A DNA stretch of 64,000 nucleotides from Cupriavidus plantarum (GTDB lineage: Bacteria; Pseudomonadota; Gammaproteobacteria; Burkholderiales; Burkholderiaceae), in the NCBI RefSeq assembly GCF_905397285.1, contig NZ_CAJPUX010000004.1, positions 124,001 to 188,000 of the forward strand, read 5' to 3'. The notes under the pieces were generated by a model. It had not been told where the DNA came from. It searched no databases and saw only the letters and a list, made by a program, of their open reading frames with translations. Within the stretch, counting starts at the first letter, position 1; every line of letters starts with the position of its first letter. The position numbers were made by a program, and so were the translations under genes. Below are positions 7,247-15,008 of the stretch, piece after piece.

Positions 7247-9487
7247 ATGAGCGCGCATTCCCAAACTTACGCCACAACCGGCGACATCTACAGCCGTCGC
7301 CAGGCCGCCGTGACGGCCTTTATCGCCGCCGCAAAACAGCACCTCGACAGCGATGCCCCGCTGACGCACGACCGCCTCAAGCCCGTGGCCGAAGCGCTCG
7401 AGCAACTGGGCCTGCAACGCGACCTGTTCCCCGATGACCATTTCCGCGTCAGCGCGGAGTATCCCGCGCAGGTGTATCGACTCACGGAAGATCCGGACGG
7501 CCGGTACGCGCTGTACGTGTCCGCCGGACTGCCCGGCAAATCCCAGCCGCCGCACGATCACACGACGTGGGCCATCATCGCCGGTATCACGGGCCGCGAA
7601 CGCAACGTCTTCTTCAAGCGCGAGAAGACCGGCGATCCCACGCGCGACACGCTGCACGAGCGCGGCGGCAGCGACGTCGTGGCCGGCACGTCGGTCAGGC
7701 TGCTGCCCGACGACGTGCATACGATCGAGCTGATCGGGGAGGATCGCGGCCTGCATCTCCATTTCTACGGGCTCGCGCTGGACAGGCTCCATCACCGCGT
7801 CGTCTTCGACAGTCCGCAAGGCGGCAGCTTCCGTACGTTCGGCCCGCCGCGACGTCTGGCGGCGCCGGTCATCGATGCGGCGGCGCTCAAGGCCGCGCTG
7901 AGCGATGGCCAGGAGATCGCGCTGCTGGACGTGCGCGAGGCGGGCGTCTTCGCGCGCGGCCATCTGCTGCTGGCGGCTTCCGCGCCGCTGTGGCGGCTGG
8001 AGTTGCTCATCGACAGACTGGTTCCGCGCCGCGATACGCGTATCGTCCTGACGGATGGCGGCGACCATCGCGACCAGCTTGCGCACGACGCGGCCGCCAA
8101 GCTCGCGCGGCTCGGCTGGCATAACGTTGCCGTGCTCGAAGGCGGCGTCGCGGCATGGGCGGAGGCGGGCAACGAAGTCTTCAGCGGCAGCAACGTGCCC
8201 AGCAAGGCGTTCGGTGAGGTCATCGAGCATCGGAAGCACACACCCTGGATCGACGCGCGCGACCTGCACGCACGCATCGAACGCGGCGACGACATCGTCG
8301 TGGTCGATAGCCGCACGACCGAGGAGTTCGCCGACTTCAGCCTGCCATTCGCGCACAGCGTGCCGGGCGCCGAACTCGTCTATCGCATCGGCGAACTGGC
8401 GCCGCGGCCGGAGACGCTCGTGGTCGTCAACTGCGCCGGACGCACGCGCAGCATCGTCGGCGCGCAAACGCTGATCGACGCGGGCATTCCGAATCCGGTG
8501 GTCTCCCTCAAGGACGGCACCATGGCGTGGCTGCTCGAAGGCCGCGCGCTCGCGCATGGCCGCGCGACGCCGCTGCCGGAACCTTCCCCGGAAGCCATCG
8601 CGCAGGCGCGCGAGCGTGCCGAACGCGTCGCCAAAGCTGCCGGTGTGCAACGCATCGACGGGGACACGCTGGCCAGCTTTCTGCAGGGCCATGACGGCCA
8701 CGAACGCCGCACGGTTTACCGTTTCGATATCCGCACACGCGCGGAGTACGAGTCGGGCCATCTGCCAGATTGGCGCTGGGCACCGGGTGGGCAGCTCGTG
8801 CAGGCCACGGACGAGTACGTCGGCACGCGCCACGCACGCATCGTGCTGGCAGACTTCGATGGCGTGCGCGCGCTGACCACCGCCGCATGGCTTGCACAGC
8901 TGGGCGCACATGACGTGTTCGTGTATACGCCCGCGGCGAATGCCGAGCTTGTCACGGGACCGGAGCCGATCCGCGTGCTGCCGTCGCGAACCGCCGCCGC
9001 CACGATATCCGTGCAGCAGGCCCGACAGCAGTTGGAAGCCGGCCGCGCGCGATTGTTCGACGTGGAGCGCCGCGCGCCTTACGAAAAGCGCCATGCGGAA
9101 GGCGCGTGGTTCGCGGTGCCGGATCAGCTGGAGGCACTGGTCGCGGACCTGCCCGCCGAGCAGGCCATCTTCCTGACCTCCTCCGACGGCGTCCTCGCCC
9201 GCATCGTTGCCGCCGAGCTCGCGGCACGGACGAAGCGGGAGGTCCGGGCGCTGACGGGCGGCACGCAGGCATGGGTGGCGGCCGGCCTCCCGACGGGAAG
9301 CGGCGCGGCGCGTGTACTCACCGGCGACGACGACTACTGGTTCAGCCCGTACCATCAGCCGACGGAGGTCCAGCGCCACGCGGGCTTCCGTTCCTACCTC
9401 GACTGGGAAGTGGGCCTTGTGGCGCAACTCGAGCGCGAGGGCGACATCGGCTTCCGGCTCGTGCAGACCGCCGGCGACGCCAGATAA
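7247..9487 (+). CDS. Cysteine dioxygenase-like cupin fused to four rhodanese modules
   Basis: A 746-residue protein. Residues 1-190 form a cysteine-dioxygenase cupin with the 3-His iron site visible as H103/H105 (PPHDHTTW) and H158 (DDVHTI). About 205-330, 345-460, 485-590 and 610-730 are four rhodanese-like domains. Only the second has an active-site cysteine loop (C396 in VVNCAGRTRS); the equivalent positions in the others read DGGDHR, DFDGVR and SSDGVL. The protein could oxidise cysteine or a related thiol and hand on sulfane sulfur in one chain. A GTGGGA-N8-TCCCAC dyad (7197-7216) lies just upstream. It is convergent with the cystathionine-lyase-like gene. The substrate preference is inferred from the family. 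Confidence 0.88.
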   Translation: MSAHSQTYATTGDIYSRRQAAVTAFIAAAKQHLDSDAPLTHDRLKPVAEALEQLGLQRDLFPDDHFRVSAEYPAQVYRLTEDPDGRYALYVSAGLPGKSQPPHDHTTWAIIAGITGRERNVFFKREKTGDPTRDTLHERGGSDVVAGTSVRLLPDDVHTIELIGEDRGLHLHFYGLALDRLHHRVVFDSPQGGSFRTFGPPRRLAAPVIDAAALKAALSDGQEIALLDVREAGVFARGHLLLAASAPLWRLELLIDRLVPRRDTRIVLTDGGDHRDQLAHDAAAKLARLGWHNVAVLEGGVAAWAEAGNEVFSGSNVPSKAFGEVIEHRKHTPWIDARDLHARIERGDDIVVVDSRTTEEFADFSLPFAHSVPGAELVYRIGELAPRPETLVVVNCAGRTRSIVGAQTLIDAGIPNPVVSLKDGTMAWLLEGRALAHGRATPLPEPSPEAIAQARERAERVAKAAGVQRIDGDTLASFLQGHDGHERRTVYRFDIRTRAEYESGHLPDWRWAPGGQLVQATDEYVGTRHARIVLADFDGVRALTTAAWLAQLGAHDVFVYTPAANAELVTGPEPIRVLPSRTAAATISVQQARQQLEAGRARLFDVERRAPYEKRHAEGAWFAVPDQLEALVADLPAEQAIFLTSSDGVLARIVAAELAARTKREVRALTGGTQAWVAAGLPTGSGAARVLTGDDDYWFSPYHQPTEVQRHAGFRSYLDWEVGLVAQLEREGDIGFRLVQTAGDAR

Positions 9488-9523
9488 GCCGCCGGCAGAC
9501 GTCAGGAACGGCCGGGCCTTCGG

Positions 9524-10741
9524 TCAGCGCAACGCGCGATGGAAGGCCTGGTCGAGGTCGGCAATGAGGTCGCGCGCGTCCTCCAGCCCGACATGCAGGC
9601 GGATGACGGGCGCGGGATCCTGCCAGGCGCGATAGGCCCGCAGCCTGTCGGGCGGCGCCACGAGCGCAAGGCTCTCGTAGCCGCCCCACGACGCGCCGAT
9701 CGCGAACAGCCGCAAGGCATTGACGAACCGCCCTGCCGCCGCGGCATCGGCCCCGCGCAATGCAAACGACACCAGCCCGCTCGCTCCCGTGAAGTCGCGC
9801 CGCCACAGCGCATGGCCGGGATCGTCCGGCAACGCGGGATAGAACGTCCGGCTCACCTGTGCTTGTCCATGCAGCCATTGCGCGACGGCTGTCGCGTTGG
9901 CCTGATGCTGCGCGAGCCGGACCGGCAGCGTGCGAAGCCCGCGCAACGCGAGGTAAGCATCGTCGGCGCCGATCGTCAGGCCGAGCGCTTCATGTGCCGT
10001 GCCGATGCGTCGGGCCAGATCGTCGCTATCGACGATGACCGCGCCCTGCATCACGTCCGAATGGCCCGCGATGTATTTCGTCGACGCCTGCACCGAGATA
10101 TTCGCGCCAAGCGCCAGCGGCTGGAGGAACCAGCCGCCGCTCCACGTGTTGTCGATGGCCACCGGCACACCGCGGTCTCGCGCAACCGCCGCCAAGGCCG
10201 GCAGGTCCAGCACGTCGAACAGCAGCGAGCCCGGCGATTCGAGGTACACGAGCTTCGTCTCGGGCCGGATCAGCGCCGCGAGGTCATCGTGATGCGGGGA
10301 GAAATACTCGAGCGTGATACCAAGCCGCTGCAGCAGGTCGAGATCGACACGGCGCAGCGGCGCGTACACGCTGTCGGACACCAGCGCATGGTCGCCGGGT
10401 CCCAGCAGCGCGAGCAGCACGAGCGAGATCGCCGACAGCCCCGATGGCGTGAGGAATGCACGCCGGCCGCCCTCGAGCTCGCACAGCGCGTCCTCGAGCG
10501 CCGCATGCGTATCGAGCCCATGCCGGCCATAGGTCGGCACGCGCTCTTGCGCGGCGCGGCGGTGCTGCCGATCGGCGAGCGTCTCCACGCTGTCGAAGCG
10601 CACGGTACTCGTGCGCACGACCGGGACGTTGACGGGGCCGACGCCCTCATGAAGACGCGCCGCGCCGGCGTGCAGCAGCCGCGTGTGGTGGCCGCGTGGG
10701 GCAAGCGCCGGGTCAGGTTGTGAATGATTGCCTTCGCTCAT
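9524..10741 (-). CDS. metC: Cystathionine beta-lyase/Cys-Met metabolism PLP enzyme
   Basis: A 405-residue type I PLP enzyme of the Cys/Met metabolism family. Visible landmarks are YGRHGLDTHAALEDAL near 70-85, the aspartate that contacts the PLP nitrogen in VAIDNTWSGG, and the Schiff-base lysine in VQASTKYIAGH. The YGRHG and TWSGGWF variants are typical of MetC-like beta-lyases that split cystathionine or cystine to a thiol, pyruvate and ammonia. The ATG at 10741 overlaps the stop of the ABC ATPase gene by 4 bp, so uptake and cleavage are co-expressed. Longer in-frame extension to 11416 is antisense to the ATPase gene and was rejected. A cystathionine gamma-lyase role cannot be excluded. Confidence 0.85.
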   Translation of the reverse strand: MSEGNHSQPDPALAPRGHHTRLLHAGAARLHEGVGPVNVPVVRTSTVRFDSVETLADRQHRRAAQERVPTYGRHGLDTHAALEDALCELEGGRRAFLTPSGLSAISLVLLALLGPGDHALVSDSVYAPLRRVDLDLLQRLGITLEYFSPHHDDLAALIRPETKLVYLESPGSLLFDVLDLPALAAVARDRGVPVAIDNTWSGGWFLQPLALGANISVQASTKYIAGHSDVMQGAVIVDSDDLARRIGTAHEALGLTIGADDAYLALRGLRTLPVRLAQHQANATAVAQWLHGQAQVSRTFYPALPDDPGHALWRRDFTGASGLVSFALRGADAAAAGRFVNALRLFAIGASWGGYESLALVAPPDRLRAYRAWQDPAPVIRLHVGLEDARDLIADLDQAFHRALR

Positions 10742-11568
10742 GCGGAATCCTCTGCGGTTTGCAACGATGGGGAGCGCGGCGCGTAGGCCGCGTTGAAGGA
10801 GGCCGGCAGGCGAGGCACGGCGCCGAGCGCCCGGCGCAGGAATGCGCGGGTCCGTTCCTGCACCGGCTGCCCGAAGATCTGCTCGGGCGGCCCATGCTCG
10901 ACGATGCGCCCGGCCTCCGTGAAATAGATGCGGTCGCTGATCTCCGCGGCGAACCGCATCTCGTGCGTCACGAGTACGCAGGTCAGGCCCTCGTCGACGA
11001 GCTCGCGGATCACGGTCAGCACTTCGCCCACCGTTTCCGGGTCGAGGGCCGACGTCACCTCGTCGAAGAGAATCAGCTCCGGGCGCATCGCAAGCGCGCG
11101 CGCAATGGCGACGCGTTGCTGCTGTCCGCCGGAAAGCTCGCCGGGATAGGCGCTGGCCTTGCCGGCCAGTCCGACCTTGCCGAGCAGCGCGTGCGCGTCG
11201 TGTTCCGCCTCCGCCCGCCCGCGTCCGATCACGCGCGTGGGCGCGATGACAAGGTTCTCGAGCACGGTCAGATGCGGAAACAGGTTGTACTGCTGGAAAA
11301 CGAAACCCACGCGCTTGCGCAACGCGATGAGATCGGCTTCTGTCTGCAACGTATCGACGGCGGTATCGCCGACGAGAATGCTGCCGCGCTGCGGACGGAG
11401 TAGCCCCGTCATGCATCGCAGGATCGTGCTCTTGCCGGAGCCGGACGGCCCGATGATCGTCACGGCCTCGCCGCGCCGCACATCGACGTCGATACCCTTG
11501 AGGACCTCCGTGCCGCCAAACGCAAGATGCACGTCCCGTAGCGTGACGGCTGTATCAATATCGGGCAT
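10738..11568 (-). CDS. Polar amino acid ABC transporter ATPase (GlnQ/TcyN type)
   Basis: A 276-residue nucleotide-binding subunit. Walker A GPSGSGKST lies near 41, the Q-loop at FVFQQYNLF, the signature LSGGQQQR, Walker B LILFDEVTSALD and the switch His in LVTHEMRFA. It powers import through the two permeases encoded immediately upstream; its ATG lies 14 bp inside the end of the previous permease gene. A tail of about 30 residues after the usual end (PRLPASFNAAYAPRSP) is slightly longer than normal. Neighbours (cysteine dioxygenase, lyase, rhodaneses) suggest cystine or another sulfur amino acid as substrate. Confidence 0.93.
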   Translation of the reverse strand: MPDIDTAVTLRDVHLAFGGTEVLKGIDVDVRRGEAVTIIGPSGSGKSTILRCMTGLLRPQRGSILVGDTAVDTLQTEADLIALRKRVGFVFQQYNLFPHLTVLENLVIAPTRVIGRGRAEAEHDAHALLGKVGLAGKASAYPGELSGGQQQRVAIARALAMRPELILFDEVTSALDPETVGEVLTVIRELVDEGLTCVLVTHEMRFAAEISDRIYFTEAGRIVEHGPPEQIFGQPVQERTRAFLRRALGAVPRLPASFNAAYAPRSPSLQTAEDSA

Positions 11569-12250
11569 GGCGGCGCTCCAGTGCGCGCGTGGCGCGCGAG
11601 ATGGGATAGCAATACAACAGGAACAGCATCAGGAGGCTGAAATAGATAAGGATCGTGAAGTCCGTGCGCGCGACGGTATTGCTGGCAACCTGCGCGGCGT
11701 CCACCACGTCGTGCACGCCCACCAGCGATGCGAACGATGTGCTCATCGTGATGCTCGCGTACAGGTTCATCCAGGGCGGCAGCATGCGGCGCACGCACTG
11801 CGGCAACACGATGAGCCGATAGATCTGCCCACGCCGGAAGGCCAGCGATTGCGCGGCCTCCCACTGCGCGCTCGGGATCGACTGGATCGCGCCACGGAAG
11901 ATTTCCGCCACGTTCGCGCTGGCTGGCAGCGCCAGCCCCAGCACGACCTTGACCCAGTCCGGGAACGGCACCGTCCACTGTCCCACCTGCCACTCGAACG
12001 GAAACACATAGGTCGTGAAGTAGACGAGCACGAGCACTGGCGCGTTACGGAATGCCTGGACCCACCAGCGCGCCGCCACGCGAAGGGGGCGCAGCGCGGA
12101 GAGCGACAACGCGCCGATGACGAGGCCCGCCACCGTGCCGATCGCCATGGCCAGCACGCTGATACCGATATTGGCGGCCATGCCGCGCAGCAGCACGGGC
12201 ATCCATGTCGCCAGATGGCCGAAGGCGAGTTCGATGGAATCACTGACCAT
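11555..12250 (-). CDS. Amino acid ABC transporter permease (HisM/GlnP type)
   Basis: A 231-residue inner-membrane permease of the polar amino acid family with about five transmembrane segments. The EAA loop (EIFRGAIQSIPSAQWEAAQS, around 125-145) contacts the ATPase, and the family N-terminal segment RNAPVLVLVYF is present. It overlaps the second permease by 11 bp upstream and the ATPase by 14 bp downstream. It presumably pairs with the other permease as a heterodimer. Confidence 0.92.
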   Translation of the reverse strand: MVSDSIELAFGHLATWMPVLLRGMAANIGISVLAMAIGTVAGLVIGALSLSALRPLRVAARWWVQAFRNAPVLVLVYFTTYVFPFEWQVGQWTVPFPDWVKVVLGLALPASANVAEIFRGAIQSIPSAQWEAAQSLAFRRGQIYRLIVLPQCVRRMLPPWMNLYASITMSTSFASLVGVHDVVDAAQVASNTVARTDFTILIYFSLLMLFLLYCYPISRATRALERRHARY

Positions 12251-12980
12251 AGCCGGGCATGCGCAGGCGGCGCTCGAGCCATCGTCCCGCCACGCTGACG
12301 AGCCACGTCAGCAGCCCGAACCACGCGAGGATCAGCAGCAGCAATTCGAGCACGTTGTCGCGCTGCGTCCAGATCATGATCGATTCATAAGTGACATCGC
12401 CCACGGCAATCGCGGAGGCGAGCGCGGTCATCTTGACGAGATCGACGAGGTTGTTGACCAGCGCGGGCAGCGCGAAGCGCACGGCGAGCGGCAGTTCCAC
12501 GCGCGCGAGCATCTGCCGGCGGGAAAAACCAAGCGAGCGCGCCGCTTCCAGCGTGACGCGCGGCACCGCTTCGATGCCCGCCCGCAATGCCTCCGCGTGG
12601 AACACGGCCTTGTGCAGGGACACGACGAGCACGACCCAGAAGAACGGCGTGAGCGGATTGCTCCCCCCATGCTGGCCGAGCCATTGCGTGATCAGCATGT
12701 TCAACACGAGAAACCCGCAGTACAGCTGTACCAGCGTCGGCGTATTGCGCGTCAGTTCGACAAAGGCGCGAGCCGGTGCCGCCAGCACACGCCGGCCCGA
12801 CGTCAGCATGGCCGCCAGCAGCGCGCCTGCGGCGAGGCTCACCGGTATCGTGAGCACACACAGTTCGAGGCTTACGCGCAGCCCGCGCAGAAATGCCGTG
12901 CGCTCTGCCGTGTCCAGCAGAAAGCCGTAATTAAGGCCGATCGCCTTCAGCGCGGCGATCAGGCCGCCAACGGTCTCCAT
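12240..12980 (-). CDS. Amino acid ABC transporter permease (HisQ/GlnP type)
   Basis: A 246-residue permease, second half of the transport channel. It shows RNTPTLVQLYCG and the EAA-type loop EALRAGIEAVPRVTLEAARS around 150-170, and five or so membrane segments. The ATG at 12980 shares one base with the stop of the binding-protein gene (TGATG), indicating translational coupling. A longer reading to 13397 runs antisense through the binding protein and is not used. Confidence 0.92.
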   Translation of the reverse strand: METVGGLIAALKAIGLNYGFLLDTAERTAFLRGLRVSLELCVLTIPVSLAAGALLAAMLTSGRRVLAAPARAFVELTRNTPTLVQLYCGFLVLNMLITQWLGQHGGSNPLTPFFWVVLVVSLHKAVFHAEALRAGIEAVPRVTLEAARSLGFSRRQMLARVELPLAVRFALPALVNNLVDLVKMTALASAIAVGDVTYESIMIWTQRDNVLELLLLILAWFGLLTWLVSVAGRWLERRLRMPGYGQ

Positions 12981-13879
12981 CAGGCCGGCTGGCGCAACTG
13001 CTTCTGCAGCTCCGGCAGCAGCGGCTGCGGCGGCGTAATGCCAAGGCGCTTCTCGGTGTCGATGAGCCAGCCCGTGCGATGCCACGTCTGCACGACCTTG
13101 TCGACGGCGGCGACCGTATCGCTCTCGCCTTTGCGCGCCCAGACGACCGACGGCGCCGGCAGGATTTCCGTGGGGATGGGGGCGGCATAGCCGGCCCACT
13201 CCGCGTTGGTACGCAGCAGCGGATGGATCAGCGTCGCATCGTGCACGGCGGCCACGCACTGTCCGCCCCGCAACGCGAGCAACGATTCCGCCGCCGTCTT
13301 GAACCCGCGCACTTGCGCGCCGTACTGTTCCTGCAGCGGCTTGACGAAGCTGCTGCCCTGCGACGCGCATACGGTCTTGCCGCGCAGGTCCTCCCATTGA
13401 TGGATGCCGCTGGTCTTGAGCACCGCGGCCGTGCCGCCCACGCGATAGAACGGCGTGGGCGCGTACGACAGGATCTCTCCGCGATCGGCGTTGTACTCCA
13501 TCGACGCGATCAGCAGATCGACCTTGCCTTGCTGAAGAAACTGGACGCGATTGGACGGGTTGACCTGCACCAGTTCGGCTTCCACGCCGAGCCGCTTGGC
13601 GAGATCGCGCGCGAGCTCCGGATTCCAGCCCACGAGTTGCTGCGTCGCCGGGTCGATCGAGCCGAACGGGCCGCCGTTGACGAGCACGCCGATCGCGACC
13701 TTGCCGCGCTGGCGAATCTTGTCGAGCGTCGCGTCGGCCCAGGCCGTCGAGACCCCGGTCGTCAGAAGCATGAGGGCGGCGACGGCGCGAATTTTTGTAC
13801 GGACTTGCGGGCGAAACTGAGGGCGGCGAACAGCAATATGCTTGGACATGGCGATGGCAGGAAGGGTGTTGGCAAACAT
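12980..13879 (-). CDS. Amino acid ABC transporter substrate-binding protein
   Basis: A 299-residue periplasmic SBP of family 3. A basic leader is followed by a hydrophobic signal (AVAALMLLTTGVSTAWA, cleavage after about 47). The mature part begins ATLDKIRQRGKVAIGV and contains the family segment VDLLIASMEYNADRGEILSY. Two cysteines (VCASQGSS and GGQCVA) sit in the second lobe. The start is uncertain: neither ATG 13879 nor ATG 13849 has a clear ribosome site. It follows the Bug receptor gene by 16 bp, so both binding proteins share one transcript with the permeases. Confidence 0.88.
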   Translation of the reverse strand: MFANTLPAIAMSKHIAVRRPQFRPQVRTKIRAVAALMLLTTGVSTAWADATLDKIRQRGKVAIGVLVNGGPFGSIDPATQQLVGWNPELARDLAKRLGVEAELVQVNPSNRVQFLQQGKVDLLIASMEYNADRGEILSYAPTPFYRVGGTAAVLKTSGIHQWEDLRGKTVCASQGSSFVKPLQEQYGAQVRGFKTAAESLLALRGGQCVAAVHDATLIHPLLRTNAEWAGYAAPIPTEILPAPSVVWARKGESDTVAAVDKVVQTWHRTGWLIDTEKRLGITPPQPLLPELQKQLRQPA

Positions 13880-13895
13880 GGGATCGATGCCGGGT

Positions 13896-14888
13896 TCAGT
13901 TGAGCGTCAGTCCCGCCGAAGCGATCACGGCGGCATAGCGCGGGAGATCGCGCGTCAGCGTGGCATCGAGCTCGCGCGGATTCGACGCCACGACGTTGAA
14001 GCCGGCTTCTTCGAGTTGGGCATGCGTGGCGGGGTCGGCAAGCACGGCGGCGGCGTCGCGATAGATGCGCTCGACGACTTCCGTCGGCGTGCCTGCCGGC
14101 GCGAGCAGACCCTGCCAGCTCTCGACGGCGAAGTCTTTCACGCCCGCCTCCGCCATCGTGGGCACCTGCGGCAACGCCTTCGAGCGATAGGGCGTGGTCA
14201 CGGCGAGCGCGGTGAGCTTGCCCGTGCGCACGTAGTCGGTGACGGCGGCGAGCGTGATCAGCGTGGCATCGATATGCCCGCCGAGCAGATCGAGCGTGGC
14301 GGGTCCGCCGCCCGGATAGGGAATGTAGTTGACGCGAATACCGAGCTGCCGCGCGAGCATTTCGTGCGCGACGTGCGCGATGCCGCCATTGCCCGGAAGT
14401 CCCAGCGCCAGTTCGCCCGGCTTGCGGCGGGTGTAGGTCACGTAGTCCTGGAACGAACGGACGCCGAGGTCGGGCCGCACGACAAGAATTTGCGGACTGA
14501 CCACGGCCTTGATCACGCCGCGAAATGCGTGATTCGTATCGTAGGGCAGGCGCTTGAACAGCGAGGCGTTCAGCGTCACGCCTTCGCCGCCGAGCAGCAG
14601 CGTGCGGCCGTCGGGCGCCGCGCGCGCGACCTGTGCCGCGCCGATCGTACCGCTTCCCCCCGCGACGTTCTCGACGATCACGGTCTGATGCCAGCGCTCC
14701 GCAAGTTTTACCGCGAGGATGCGCGCGAGCTTGTCGGCGCTGCCGCCAGCCGAGACCGGAACGACGATGCGCACGGGCTTGCCGTTGTCACTGGCGCCCG
14801 GCCCCTGCGCGCCACAGGGCAGCGCCATCGCGAGAAGGGCAACGGCGGCGATGAAACGTTTGACACTGGGAAGGGTACGGCGCGGCAT
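13896..14888 (-). CDS. Bug-type (TctC) periplasmic solute receptor
   Basis: A 330-residue Bug family protein. Signal peptide VKRFIAAVALLAMALPCGA, then mature GKPVRIVVPVSAGGSADKLAR, the conserved VIVENVAGGSGTIGA loop and the RSKALPQVPTMAEAG segment near the C-terminus. Bug proteins capture carboxylates or amides, classically for a TctAB permease, but no TctA or TctB is encoded here. Instead the gene leads an amino acid ABC transporter operon (16-bp gap), so it may extend or sense that substrate range. The gap upstream carries a CATATG-rich palindrome. Confidence 0.9.
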   Translation of the reverse strand: MPRRTLPSVKRFIAAVALLAMALPCGAQGPGASDNGKPVRIVVPVSAGGSADKLARILAVKLAERWHQTVIVENVAGGSGTIGAAQVARAAPDGRTLLLGGEGVTLNASLFKRLPYDTNHAFRGVIKAVVSPQILVVRPDLGVRSFQDYVTYTRRKPGELALGLPGNGGIAHVAHEMLARQLGIRVNYIPYPGGGPATLDLLGGHIDATLITLAAVTDYVRTGKLTALAVTTPYRSKALPQVPTMAEAGVKDFAVESWQGLLAPAGTPTEVVERIYRDAAAVLADPATHAQLEEAGFNVVASNPRELDATLTRDLPRYAAVIASAGLTLN

Positions 14889-14974
14889 GATCGGTACGAA
14901 GCGGTTGGCTCGGATGTGGAACCAACTAGCTTAGTGAGCGACACGCCGGATCAGAACGAATCGTTTCGCGCATC

Positions 14975-14988
14975 CATATGCGCATATG
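14975..14988. promoter_or_regulatory. Palindrome upstream of the Bug/ABC operon
   Basis: A 14-bp perfect palindrome (CATATGC/GCATATG) 87 bp before the Bug receptor start, in the 120-bp gap behind the rhodanese gene. It could be an operator for the operon. No regulator gene is adjacent, and a 14-bp palindrome may occur by chance. Confidence 0.35.
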
Positions 14989-15008
14989 CACGGAACGCTC
15001 GGGGGGAT

